Source: Aestuariivita sp964402685
GTDB lineage: Bacteria > Pseudomonadota > Alphaproteobacteria > Rhodobacterales > Rhodobacteraceae
Direction of reading: 5' to 3'
Assembly: GCA_964402685.1 (NCBI GenBank)
Contig: CAYODE010000001.1
Coordinates: forward strand, 52,009 to 116,008
Length of the DNA stretch: 64,000 nucleotides
A model generated the notes under the pieces. It was given only the letters and a program-made list of their open reading frames with translations, made no database searches and had not been told where the DNA came from. The translations under genes were made by a program, and so were the position numbers. This document shows positions 15,835 to 24,314 of the stretch, one piece after another. Numbering within the stretch: position 1 is the stretch's first letter; the number at the start of each line of letters is the position of its first letter.

Positions 15835-17622
15835 TTAGAGATTTAACAGTTCGGAGGCCGAATACACCGGCAGACCAACTGCGGCTGGAGATGGACAAAC
15901 CCCTGCTTCATTGATGCGTTTCTGGAGATCGCTTTCGTCGATCTGCAATACGCTCGCCGCACCACGCACGGTTTGAAAACGCCCCAGAAACTGATCAAGA
16001 ATTATGACGCTCACACTATTCCGGATTCTTCGCCGGTAACCAGGTGGAGATGGATACAAAGGCAACAGCTTGAGCTCATTCAACTGTTTGAGTTCCTCAT
16101 ATTTTAGGCCAAGTTGCTTGGTCAGATCATATGGTGTGATGTGGTCGCTGGTGAAGATGCGCAGCTTGGCAACAAGTTCAGATCTGAGAACACGGATGCC
16201 AGCAATGGTACCCTCGGTTCCACGTTGATACCAGCTAGCCAATTGGTCGGTCAGGATGAGCCGAATGATCTGCGGTGTGGTGCATCCGTAAGTAAAGCAA
16301 GCTTGATGAATGCTACAAGCGTCTGTTTCGGTGGCAGGGCTGTTACCAGCAATATGCTCACGGATTCGAGTCGAGAAGCCCTCAATGTCTTCTCGCCTAA
16401 ACCGCCATTTCTTATGTATAGCGCTTCTGATTGGCTGGAGTAGTCCATCAGTTACCAGTGCTTCAAAGCCTTTTGCGCCGATGCCAAGAAGCTTGGCAGC
16501 CGTCGTCGTATCCAGGCTCTTCACTACGTCTTGGATGTGGGCCGAGCACTTCTGCATTTGAACTTTGAGATTCCGCTGTTGAGGGTTCCCATTGTCGGGC
16601 AGCAATCCATCCCGCACCAATGCCATTCTGACCCAGCTGTGGTGCCTATTTGCTGCCTTTGCAATCGCAGCAATGTTGGCATCGACATATCGTTCAACGC
16701 TGAACTCTTTCGATATACTGTTCAAACAATAGTGGCCTTGGTCGGCGCACAGTCGCTTCATCAACTCGCGAAAGACCACTCGTTCCTTCGGTTTCGCGGA
16801 AGACAAAGCCCAGTTGTGCAGCCAGGTTTTGCTCAGCCGCAGACGATGTTTGCAGAGGGCTTTATCAACGGCCTCAAATACTGAGGACATACCCTTCTTA
16901 GTAATCGCAAAGCCAGCTTTGATAGCATTTCGCTGTTGTTTAAGAGTTAGGGCATCTGGATGACCGGTGCCCCATTCGACGACTTGCCCTAAACCGAGGC
17001 ACCAACGCTCCATGACGTCGATCTGAACCTCACCGATCCAGTTGCACATGGGTGTGTCATTCTCAATTTGGCAGATCGCGGCGCGCTCGAATGCACTTTG
17101 ACGCATGGGCCTTACTTGTTGTGGTAGCCGATCAAGCCAGCCCCGCTCAAAACCAGCGCGCGTAATGTGGTCGTAGCAAGTGGTGTAGTCCGCATACGGC
17201 AACGGTATCAGAGCGACGTTGTGCATCTGGCAGGTCCGTATTGGCCGAGGTAGCCAGTTTCGGCGAAGATGCAGCTGCGATTTATCTGCCGTTCCAGTCT
17301 GCAGCCAACAAACAGGACAGATCGCTAAGTCTTGCTTGCGTAGTGACCGCGAAAGGAACTGCTGCCCGCGCAAACGTGAGTACGTACGTGACAGTTGTTC
17401 CGGGCTGTTTTGCCTCAGGTTCGGTAAATCAGAACCCGTAAGACCCGCCAACTGGTCAAGATCAGATTGGTGACCAGCGCAGACATTCGCCTTTGACAGT
17501 CCTGTCGCTGCGCAGAATTCCTGTGTGGTGCTGGATGCATTGACGGCGGTATTCCGGGCAAGTAGCGAGAATCCGGGTTCGTCGGCTTGCGCCGATTTCT
17601 TCAAAGGTAAAACTGAGATCAT
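15835..17622 (-). CDS. tniQ: TniQ/TnsD-like target-site selector of Tn7-like transposon
   Basis: A 595-residue protein. The N-terminal third is a TniQ domain, with zinc ligands in AICPVCWLQ and RTCQMHNV spaced as in the family. The long C-terminal part contains at least two helix-turn-helix units of the MerR/excisionase style (TTTAAKLLGIGAKGFEALV near residue 375, and TPYDLTKQLGLKYEELKQL near 500), which could read a fixed attachment site. TnsD of Tn7 is 508 residues and works the same way. The start at 17622 leaves 35 bases after the tnsC stop; a longer frame to 17817 would overlap tnsC and adds an Arg-rich, non-homologous leader. Its job is to bring TnsC and the transposase to the target. 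Confidence 0.82.
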   Translation of the reverse strand: MISVLPLKKSAQADEPGFSLLARNTAVNASSTTQEFCAATGLSKANVCAGHQSDLDQLAGLTGSDLPNLRQNSPEQLSRTYSRLRGQQFLSRSLRKQDLAICPVCWLQTGTADKSQLHLRRNWLPRPIRTCQMHNVALIPLPYADYTTCYDHITRAGFERGWLDRLPQQVRPMRQSAFERAAICQIENDTPMCNWIGEVQIDVMERWCLGLGQVVEWGTGHPDALTLKQQRNAIKAGFAITKKGMSSVFEAVDKALCKHRLRLSKTWLHNWALSSAKPKERVVFRELMKRLCADQGHYCLNSISKEFSVERYVDANIAAIAKAANRHHSWVRMALVRDGLLPDNGNPQQRNLKVQMQKCSAHIQDVVKSLDTTTAAKLLGIGAKGFEALVTDGLLQPIRSAIHKKWRFRREDIEGFSTRIREHIAGNSPATETDACSIHQACFTYGCTTPQIIRLILTDQLASWYQRGTEGTIAGIRVLRSELVAKLRIFTSDHITPYDLTKQLGLKYEELKQLNELKLLPLYPSPPGYRRRIRNSVSVIILDQFLGRFQTVRGAASVLQIDESDLQKRINEAGVCPSPAAVGLPVYSASELLNL

Positions 17623-17657
17623 TTTTCTGCTCGTTGTTGGGCCGTCTTGTTCGACAG

Positions 17658-18575
17658 CTAGTCTTGGGGTTTGATTTTTATGGTTTCGAAGTCGTCCGCG
17701 ATAAACGGGTTGAGTGCGGGAACGCAGTCCTCTTCTTGTCGGTAGCAGTTTTGGAAGTGCTCGATGACAACCTCTTCTGCGCCGCTTCGATGCGCCTTTG
17801 CTGTGGCACGCTGACACCAGACGCAGATCTCGCCAAAGGCATACATCCCTGCGTGCATGAGACGTGCAGCGAAGTCTTGAGTCATGACGCTGTCGCCCAG
17901 GGTGCTGCCGGTATTTTCAGCGACTATCTTGAGAATTCGTATCGTTCGAGCGAGATCTAGCGCAGGATCAAAACTCGACATTCGGACTTTTCTGTAACGC
18001 CGATCCAGCTGACCGTCTGATGCAAGGACATCATTGAATTCCGGCATCCCGATAAGGATTGGAATGATCTGGCCAACGCGCGGCTTCACGAGTGATTTCA
18101 GAAAGTCTTGTAGGTCTTCTCGATCTTGTTTCCCTGTCGATCTGATATGTTGGATTTCGTCGATCACTAAAATCCTGGTTTTAAGTTCAGCCATGTAATT
18201 CCGGCTCGAGCGCAGCATGGCTTCAGCGCTATCTTTGTGGCTAGCCGGCCAACCAAGCTCTTCTAAAAGCGCTGCGCTGAGCGATTTCAATGTCGCTCTC
18301 GCCCCGAGGTCGAGTTTCAGAAATGGTCTTTCTGGGTCCCCTGCAGTGGTTTCACTCATACCGAGCGCCTCCAGCGCCTGCATAGTTCCCTCGGATTTTC
18401 CGGTTCCCGTCAGGCCCAGAACGGCAATCCCTCGTGTCTCGAAACGTCGACCGGACCCGATTGTCGTGACAAAGTCTTCGTACGTCTCTGTTATCCGTTC
18501 CCTGATCCGTTTCGCGTCGCGGCTGTGTATGAAAAGCGGATCAAAACTGGTCATTTCGGAAGAATAATCAGACAT
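17658..18575 (-). CDS. tnsC: TnsC-like AAA+ ATPase, transposition regulator
   Basis: A 305-residue AAA+ protein. Walker A is GLTGTGKS near residue 57 and Walker B is ILVIDEIQHI; the sensor-like GMPEFNDVLASDGQLDRRY follows. It matches the TnsC/TniB family, which polymerises on target DNA with ATP, receives the signal from TniQ/TnsD and activates the transposase. The ATG at 18575 overlaps the tnsB stop by 8 bases and is preferred over an in-frame start at 18662, which would overlap by 95. It lacks the long extensions of Tn7 TnsC (555 residues), so it is closer in size to TniB. Confidence 0.87.
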   Translation of the reverse strand: MSDYSSEMTSFDPLFIHSRDAKRIRERITETYEDFVTTIGSGRRFETRGIAVLGLTGTGKSEGTMQALEALGMSETTAGDPERPFLKLDLGARATLKSLSAALLEELGWPASHKDSAEAMLRSSRNYMAELKTRILVIDEIQHIRSTGKQDREDLQDFLKSLVKPRVGQIIPILIGMPEFNDVLASDGQLDRRYRKVRMSSFDPALDLARTIRILKIVAENTGSTLGDSVMTQDFAARLMHAGMYAFGEICVWCQRATAKAHRSGAEEVVIEHFQNCYRQEEDCVPALNPFIADDFETIKIKPQD

Positions 18576-20745
18576 CGTCTTCGTCCCCCTGCCACCACTG
18601 AGTATCATCATCGAAGCCGTTATCCCGAGTATTGGGTTCAGCCATTGGAGCGTCGTCACCATGACTCGGTGTGGATTTCTCCTCTGGACCGTCGTGTACG
18701 GTGCCGGGCGCGGGTTCGCCTATAACGAAACCCAAACCGTCGCCTGCGCTTGGAAGCCCTTCTAGTCGGTCAAAAGTGTCATCGAAGATGGACAGACCAT
18801 GCCAAAGGTTGTTCTCAGCTCGATCAATGTCTGCAGCGGTCGGGGCTTGGGGCAGCGTTCCCATAAGCCTTTGTTTATCAGTCACTCGTGATCTAATGTC
18901 AGCGAGAGCAGCCAAGATAACTGAGTAGTTCACCTTGGCCTCAGCTGCATAACGTTTTCGTAGGATTGCACCTGTCGCATTCCATTCTTCGACGGATACC
19001 CTGGAAAAGTTCTCAATGCTGTTCGCGACTTCGATCCACCGGCCCTTCACATAGACACTGACCGCACCAAGCGAGTCCGGATCAAAGTAGATGGGGCATT
19101 TGAGGTTGCCATATTGTTTGCGCACCTCAACAATTTCTTCGCTGTTGAAGTCGATACCAAGAACCCGGGCGCCTCGTTTCGTAAGCACGCGCTCAACACG
19201 AATGCCAAATGCCTGTCTGCGGATGGAAACCGGAAGATCGGGTGGCTTGCCGATAGTCCCGACCAACCGATTGAACGCGTTTTGTGGAGTTTCATCAAAC
19301 AGTCCGAAATGATCCGACTGGTGATACACATCCACTATGTACTGAATAAAGATTGCCGACAATTGATCGTCGGTCAGTGTTGCTCGGGCGTCAGTATCAT
19401 AGTCACCTTTTTCCTGAGGGTTGCTAAAAGTTCTTCCCGGAATGAGCGGCATGGCACAGTCGGTGAAATTACCAAAAACTCTTTCGATCACGCTGCGCAG
19501 TTGAGGCTCTCCAAGCGTCGGAAAGAAGTAGGTCGCGAATGCGGTGCTGACTGCTCGCTGCGTGTATTCAGAGAAGAACGCGGAACCAGTATCTGACTGC
19601 AAGCTTTCAAATTGCATGCCTGCCCAGCCATTTTTGGCACCCACTGCTTTTGCCAGGTGATCTTTGTTTTGCGTTGCCATACGCAGCGCACGGACAGCGG
19701 CCTCAGGATTCTGTGATGCCGACAAAACGAAACCGACGATGTAGCGTGTGGCAACGTCAATGACGATGTACATCCATCTGCGGGTGCGTGGCAGTGCAGC
19801 CAACGTCTTCTCGTCAAGTCCTTCTCGAATGGGTCCGAAATTTATCAGCGTTCTAGCATCTACCTCCCACTCGTCGATCTGAAAGCATTCGCCGGGCCGC
19901 GTTGCACGTTCCGTCTTTCCAACACCCGAGAATTCCCGTTTGGCCGCTGCAAGCCCGTCTCGGCCGGCCATGATCGCAAACGCTCCAAACTTCTTAATCC
20001 AGTCATGCAGAACCGAGCGCCCACGGCCTTGTATCAGCCGCTCGCCGACCGCCGCGCGTTTCAGGTTCTCGACTTCAATCCGCATGATCGTTTCGCGGAT
20101 GACACCGTTAGCAGAGTACTTTTGATCCTTCAGGAACCTTCGGAGGAGCGAAGTAATGAAAAGGAAGCTTTCTTGATCAATATCGATTGAAGACGCTTTT
20201 CCCCGGTAGTCTTTGAGCGCCTCAATGCGGCGACCGGACTCACGGTATTTGCGTTTCCATAGCAGAATGGTGCAAGCATTTGGCCATCTCGACGGACTGT
20301 CGCTCTGGGAACAGAAATACTTCCTTCCGAACTCACCTTCAAAAGCAGATCGAATTCTTTCGACCTCCTTTCGCAGAATATGTTCATTGTCTTCAAGGCT
20401 GCTTGGGGTGAACTTCAACCTTGATTGTGCATGGAGTTTTTCTACTGCACTGACAAAAAACCACCGGTTAAGCACAAGTGTCCTTTGCGTTTTTGGCAGC
20501 TCCCAAACAAACATGTATGGATCTGGCGAGTATCTCGCTTCGATGACGTTGGCCGGACGGCGTTTGATGTCCCATTCCTTGCTGGCAACGGCATCGTTGA
20601 TATCTGGCCATGAGAACCGTTCGATAGCATTAGAGCCATCGGCGCGTTTCATATAAGCGAAGTCTTCATCGCTCATAAGGAATTGGTATGAGATGCCGCC
20701 CCAACAGTAGAGATCAACGGTGTTGAAGTGGAATTTTGGGGTCAT
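18568..20745 (-). CDS. tnsB: TnsB-like DDE transposase
   Basis: A 725-residue integrase-core transposase (Mu/TnsB/TniA group). The catalytic acidic residues are visible: Asp in QIDEWEVDA, Asp in LQSDTGSAF and Glu in RSVIERVFG. HTH segments that bind the transposon ends fill the N-terminal third; a Mu-C-like beta-barrel follows the core. The tail is very acidic (DDDTQWWQGDEDDV), the type of tail that in Tn7 TnsB contacts TnsC. TnsB joins the 3' ends to target DNA. It overlaps tnsA by 4 bases and tnsC by 8, so all three are co-translated. Confidence 0.9.
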   Translation of the reverse strand: MTPKFHFNTVDLYCWGGISYQFLMSDEDFAYMKRADGSNAIERFSWPDINDAVASKEWDIKRRPANVIEARYSPDPYMFVWELPKTQRTLVLNRWFFVSAVEKLHAQSRLKFTPSSLEDNEHILRKEVERIRSAFEGEFGRKYFCSQSDSPSRWPNACTILLWKRKYRESGRRIEALKDYRGKASSIDIDQESFLFITSLLRRFLKDQKYSANGVIRETIMRIEVENLKRAAVGERLIQGRGRSVLHDWIKKFGAFAIMAGRDGLAAAKREFSGVGKTERATRPGECFQIDEWEVDARTLINFGPIREGLDEKTLAALPRTRRWMYIVIDVATRYIVGFVLSASQNPEAAVRALRMATQNKDHLAKAVGAKNGWAGMQFESLQSDTGSAFFSEYTQRAVSTAFATYFFPTLGEPQLRSVIERVFGNFTDCAMPLIPGRTFSNPQEKGDYDTDARATLTDDQLSAIFIQYIVDVYHQSDHFGLFDETPQNAFNRLVGTIGKPPDLPVSIRRQAFGIRVERVLTKRGARVLGIDFNSEEIVEVRKQYGNLKCPIYFDPDSLGAVSVYVKGRWIEVANSIENFSRVSVEEWNATGAILRKRYAAEAKVNYSVILAALADIRSRVTDKQRLMGTLPQAPTAADIDRAENNLWHGLSIFDDTFDRLEGLPSAGDGLGFVIGEPAPGTVHDGPEEKSTPSHGDDAPMAEPNTRDNGFDDDTQWWQGDEDDV

Positions 20746-21542
20746 CGAACTGCACGCACCATTGTGAAAAAGTTGATGCGACCGGGACTGACCTTCGCCA
20801 GCCCCCCTTCATACAGGGCCCGGACAATGCACCGAAACCCGCGACCGCCTGCGCGGCATAGACGCGTCAGATCACAAATTGAGATTTCGCCCTGGACACT
20901 TTCCAAGACCTCAGCCAATCGTGCATCGACTTCATGATCAGGGCAGAGAGCAAAGCGTTGATACATGATCGCGTTGAAGGCGTGAACGCGTGAAATGCAG
21001 CGTTCTGTAACTAGACGAAGTTCATCTGCAATCTCGGGAACGATGCTTTCTCGTAGACACTCAAGTTCTCTAATAAAGCGACCAGACGCCAATCGCTCCG
21101 TTGGTTTGACTGCGACAGCTATGCGGTGGCCGTCCCGATTGTGTATCAATAGGTCAATGAAATGCTTGGCGGCTTTTCCGTCTTCGTCAATGAATGACAG
21201 CGGGCCGACCTGCTCACGGACTTGCGCGACCGCCGGGTTAACTAGTGTCAATACGAGGTGGTGATACTCAATTTGGCTATCCAGCCCATAGCGCCTTGGC
21301 AGTCCCGTTTTGAGATCCAAAAGGACCGCTAGGATCCGGCATGACCCGCGGGATCGCACATTGATTGGACGGTTTCCGCGATACGGGAGCGGAGTCACTT
21401 CTGGCATTTCAATGGGGCCAAAATCATCTGGAAAGGGGTCGGTTGGCCCGTAGGCGCGCTGGAAGGCCTCCGGTAGTTCCGACAGATCGATAGGTGGAGC
21501 CGCTGCGGCCTCCATTGCTGTTTGATCGAGCAGCACGTTCAT
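20742..21542 (-). CDS. tnsA: TnsA-like transposon-end endonuclease
   Basis: A 266-residue restriction-like nuclease (Tn7 TnsA is 273). The core has Glu in SQIEYHHLVLTL, Asp in KHFIDLLIHNRDG and Lys in VAVKPTER, the E-D-K catalytic pattern of TnsA. A C-terminal winged-helix-like part follows (ISICDLTRLCRAGGRGFR). TnsA cuts the 5' strands so that the element leaves by cut-and-paste and does not form cointegrates. I use the ATG at 21542, which has GGGGA upstream; a TTG at 21629 in the same frame is less likely. The gene heads the tnsABC-tniQ operon. Confidence 0.83.
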   Translation of the reverse strand: MNVLLDQTAMEAAAAPPIDLSELPEAFQRAYGPTDPFPDDFGPIEMPEVTPLPYRGNRPINVRSRGSCRILAVLLDLKTGLPRRYGLDSQIEYHHLVLTLVNPAVAQVREQVGPLSFIDEDGKAAKHFIDLLIHNRDGHRIAVAVKPTERLASGRFIRELECLRESIVPEIADELRLVTERCISRVHAFNAIMYQRFALCPDHEVDARLAEVLESVQGEISICDLTRLCRAGGRGFRCIVRALYEGGLAKVSPGRINFFTMVRAVR

Positions 21543-21739
21543 AACAAAACATCCCCGTTTCCAGACGCGCCCGCGTCGGGTTTTTGAGCGCAAGCGATCA
21601 TCCGCTGGCGCGAGTCTGTTGACTTTCAAATTGTGAGGTGGGATGAATAAGGCGTCTTACTGCAGGGGCCTGTTCGCAAATGCGGCGGGCCTTTGCTTAT
21701 TCAGCACGTACCTCTTGCTGAAGCTCTTGGGTTGCTAGG

Positions 21740-21967
21740 TCATTCGGAGTCCTCCTGGTCCTTCGGTGCGTGCAAAGACTTCGAGCGTGCCGCTTGCAGT
21801 GTCTCCGCAATTTTTGCCATGATTGGGCCGCTGGTTCGTCTTCGATGTATTACCATACTGACAGTAGAGGGATGTCGATTTATCATCTCTGCGAACTGCG
21901 CAATTGATAGGCCCGCTTCAGTTGCTAGGCGAAACTTTATTTCGGCTGCGCTCATTTCGCATTGCAT
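21740..21967 (-). CDS. Small HTH DNA-binding protein (XRE/Ner-like)
   Basis: A 75-residue protein whose middle, LSIAQFAEMINRHPSTVSMVIHRRR, is a helix-turn-helix of the lambda-repressor or Ner type. It reads in the same direction as tnsA and starts about 200 bases upstream of it. Small repressors in this position often control transposition genes or mark element ends. The ribosome site is weak. It could act at the inverted repeat TGAATAAG...CTTATTCA (21644-21703) in the tnsA leader, but that link is inference. Confidence 0.65.
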   Translation of the reverse strand: MQCEMSAAEIKFRLATEAGLSIAQFAEMINRHPSTVSMVIHRRRTSGPIMAKIAETLQAARSKSLHAPKDQEDSE

Positions 21968-22212
21968 GAGACGGAGTCCATTTTCCTATACGATTGCCGT
22001 CATCATGAATCTTCGACTCTGTCATTACAATACCCTTTGCGGACTTATTTGAGTCGATAGAGGTATTGATATACCCCAAATACAGCTAAAAGTTAACAAT
22101 AGAATCAATAGTTTACGTAGTTTTCCGAATTGGGGGTGTTTACCAGAGGCCGTTGCTTTGCCGACGCCGTTGAAGTCAAATGACACGAACTCTTTGGTCG
22201 CAATGGGGACGC

Positions 22213-22773
22213 ATGAGGATGGCAAGCTGGTACACGATTGATCCGCATTTCATTCATGAGAAAATGCTCTCATCCTGTGATCGTCCGTTGAAGTCAGTTG
22301 ACCAAGTGGATGCCATTTCGGTGGAAAAAATGCGCCCGGTTGTAAAACCTGAGGATGATTTTTGGATTGTCGAAAGCTTTGTATTCGGAATCTACGCCAA
22401 GTATGAAAGCAAGTTCACGACATTCTGCGAGAAATTGCATGGTGCAGTGAAGCTCCTGGTTTTGAGGAACCATGACCTGCTGTCCACACCGACGTTTCCG
22501 TGGGACAGCCTTCATCACTTGGTAGAGGTCAGAGATCGTACGCACCGACAAGCACATACTCTGTGCCACCATGCGATGCACACTTGGAACCCTGCGCTGC
22601 ACAAGTTTGCCCAGGTCCGTAGCAACCAGTTCGGGTCCCGCAATGCGGTCCGTATCGGCGCGGATGTCTGGGACTTCATGACGGGTGCGTTAGAGCGGAT
22701 CATTGAGCTGGCGGGCGAGTTGCCCCCAAACAAACACCTTGTCGATGTGGTGCCGGGGGTTGATGAGAGATGA
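22213..22773 (+). pseudogene. Decayed metallophosphoesterase family gene (frame intact, catalytic residues lost)
   Basis: A 186-residue frame that follows the small bacterial and phage metallophosphoesterases along its length: WYTIDPHFIHEKM, CDRPLKSVDQVD, LHGAVKLLVLRNHD, LCHHAM and GADVWDFM. The D-x-H, NHD and CH motifs remain. The GD motif has become VESF and the final GHxH has become AQVR, so several metal ligands are missing. It is either an inactive descendant or a gene in decay. The ATG at 22213 follows GGGGA. The stop overlaps the next gene by 4 bases, suggesting an old operon. It may lie next to the right end of the Tn7-like element. Confidence 0.55.
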
Positions 22774-23168
22774 CAACAGAAAAGATGTACTCACTTTCGG
22801 ATTATCCTGTCTTGAAGAGGATGTCAGAGCGCGCATCGCGCGATACTGAGCTCAATTTTGATGAAGTTAGGATGTTCTACGAGATGGTAGCCACCGACGA
22901 TGACCGGGCGGATATGGATGAACATGAACGGGGCTTCTCAGCAGCCGTGTTGGCCAGCCGGTATCGACAGAACCCACCACCAACCATTCCGTTCAAAGCG
23001 ATATGTCCGCATTGCTCGGACGTGATCATAAGCTGGCACGCATCATGCATCGACGTGCCGAGAGGCAAAGCACGAGGCATAGCTTACTGCGGATGCGGTC
23101 TGACCGCGGCCGACAGCTCCGATATGGACGGCATGGGCCGAATTATTGAAGTGCGCCAGAAAGACTGA
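22770..23168 (+). CDS. Hypothetical protein with Cys-rich zinc-like C-terminal part
   Basis: A 132-residue soluble protein coupled to the preceding frame by an ATGA overlap. The first 70 residues are acidic and helical (ERASRDTELNFDEVRMFYEM). The second half has CPHCSD, a single Cys in HASCIDVP and CGCG, enough to bind one zinc ion. No signal peptide. I do not recognise the family; similar-looking small proteins are common in prophages and islands. Confidence 0.6.
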   Translation: MTTEKMYSLSDYPVLKRMSERASRDTELNFDEVRMFYEMVATDDDRADMDEHERGFSAAVLASRYRQNPPPTIPFKAICPHCSDVIISWHASCIDVPRGKARGIAYCGCGLTAADSSDMDGMGRIIEVRQKD

Positions 23169-23249
23169 TGGCGAGACGAAAAGCGCTTTTTCAATACCGC
23201 TGCGAATGAGTTGGTTGAAAGCCTCTGTATTCAAAACGGTTGTGACTGT

Positions 23250-23340
23250 CTATCCGGCTTCCATGGACCGTGCTTGTGAGGTAAGAATTGGGCCCCAGAT
23301 ACTAAGAACCTGAGAGATAAAGTTGGTGGAAGCCGGATAG
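23250..23340. repeat. 14-bp perfect inverted repeat with 63-base loop
   Basis: CTATCCGGCTTCCA at 23250-23263 is the exact reverse complement of 23327-23340. The pair lies between two convergent small genes. Without a T-run after it, it does not look like a simple terminator. It may be the ends of a tiny mobile sequence or a folded RNA. Confidence 0.7.
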
Positions 23341-23350
23341 GTCTTTTCAG

Positions 23351-23611
23351 TTACCAAAAATACTCATGGGGTTTGCGGTTTAACGGCCACGCCATGTTAT
23401 CGGGATCCATGCCTTTCAGCACTTCTCGTTTCAGTTTGCTTTCTTCACGCCGGCGAGGGCGCGTGTGGTAAACTTTGTCATGCCAGCGCGGCCAGTTTTC
23501 AAGCCAACGTACATCTTCAGAAGCAAGCTTAAGACGGCGCTCAAGCCCTTTGGTTGAATAGCCTTTCTGGCGTCCAGCTAGACGAGATCGTTTTCGTTTG
23601 TAATGGGCCAT
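23351..23611 (-). CDS. Small basic hypothetical protein
   Basis: An 86-residue, strongly basic protein (many Arg and Lys, KRKRSRLAGRQKGYSTKGLERRL at the start, trimmed here) with several Trp residues in the middle (VRWLENWPRWHDKVYH). GAAAGG lies 6-11 bases before the ATG at 23611, which makes translation likely. No membrane segment or signal peptide. The composition suggests a nucleic-acid or ribosome binding protein, but I do not recognise a family. It sits in the low-coding right part of the island. Confidence 0.55.
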   Translation of the reverse strand: MAHYKRKRSRLAGRQKGYSTKGLERRLKLASEDVRWLENWPRWHDKVYHTRPRRREESKLKREVLKGMDPDNMAWPLNRKPHEYFW

Positions 23612-24038
23612 AACGCGGCCTTTCGTGCAGTTTCGTTACTACATGGCGTTCTCCAATTCTGTGGTTCCGCTGGCCGTCAATCGGACAGCCGGTCTGGATA
23701 AGGCTTTGAACAACCTCGTGCAAGAAAAATTCTCGCATCGAACGAATTCTTCATTCGCCGATCGCAGTTTTGCAATGGTGAGTCCGCGAACCTGCAATGC
23801 GCACCGAGTAAAGAGCCGCTTCGCACAAATGGGGAAGTCTGTTTCCTAATTGGTGCGAGCTCCTCCCTTCCAATTGCCTACTAATTCGTACGTTTCGGCG
23901 ATTTAATCCAACGGACGGACTCTATTTACGATGACGCGCCATCGGAATGATACCAATTATGCGCTCGGCGATGATTGAGCCTTGGTCATATCTCGACTTT
24001 GGCGGTCCTTTGTCGTTTTGCTATTGGTGCAAGGCTGT

Positions 24039-24215
24039 CTACAAGAGCTGCTCACAGTTTCGGTTAAGATCGGTTTTGGCGAGACGCGAAAAGAGTAGCG
24101 CGCCAATTTTTTCAGGTCGGAACGTTCTGAATGTATCGACCGGTTTTGCGCATTGCATCACATAGAGCTCACGCACAGCGTCGATCGATAGGCTGATATG
24201 GTCAAGATGCGGCAC
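24039..24215 (-). CDS. Possible 58-residue protein (weak)
   Basis: A GTG at 24215 preceded by GGGAG opens a frame with natural-looking composition (HLDHISLSIDAVRELYV, then RPEKIGALLFSRLAKTD), ending in TAG. It is too short and unrecognised to be sure. It could be the C-terminal scrap of a larger lost gene. Confidence 0.25.
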   Translation of the reverse strand: MPHLDHISLSIDAVRELYVMQCAKPVDTFRTFRPEKIGALLFSRLAKTDLNRNCEQLL

Positions 24216-24253
24216 AAATAGGCACGATCTCCCAGCAAATTTTCAAAATGACG

Positions 24254-24279
24254 GGAACTGAAAAACTGTTTGGACAGTT
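24254..24279 (+). promoter_or_regulatory. Near-consensus EcfG promoter
   Basis: GGAAC, 17 bases, then AGTT (one base off CGTT), 36 bases before the ATG of the PRC-barrel gene. The position and the stress-type product make it plausible; the mismatch lowers confidence. Confidence 0.4.
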
Positions 24280-24314
24280 AATGTGATGTGAAACTGCTAC
24301 CAAGGAGAGGTCTT

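Larger units (their letters stand above)
15835..21967 (-). mobile_element. Tn7-like transposon core (tnsA-tnsB-tnsC-tniQ plus HTH gene)
   Basis: Four genes in the Tn7 order, tightly coupled and all reading leftward: TnsA-like endonuclease, TnsB-like DDE transposase, TnsC-like ATPase and a TniQ/TnsD-like targeting protein. A small HTH gene lies just outside tnsA. In Tn7 the tnsA side is the right end next to the attachment site, so the right end here should lie between about 21970 and 22210 and the left end somewhere between 12830 and 15830. No TnsE gene, cas gene or CRISPR array accompanies it. Terminal TGT...ACA ends and a 5-base target duplication could not be assigned by eye. Coordinates given are those of the gene block only. 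Confidence 0.85.
23612..24314. other. Sparse right end of the accessory island
   Basis: About 700 bases with no firm gene. Short frames occur on both strands, but only the minus-strand frame at 24039-24215 has protein-like composition. The last 60 bases carry a near-consensus EcfG promoter for the PRC-barrel gene. Confidence 0.5.

Noticed and set aside
15835..21967. CRISPR-associated transposon (CAST)
   Set aside because: tnsABC-tniQ is present, but no cas gene, repeat-spacer array or second TniQ is in the window.
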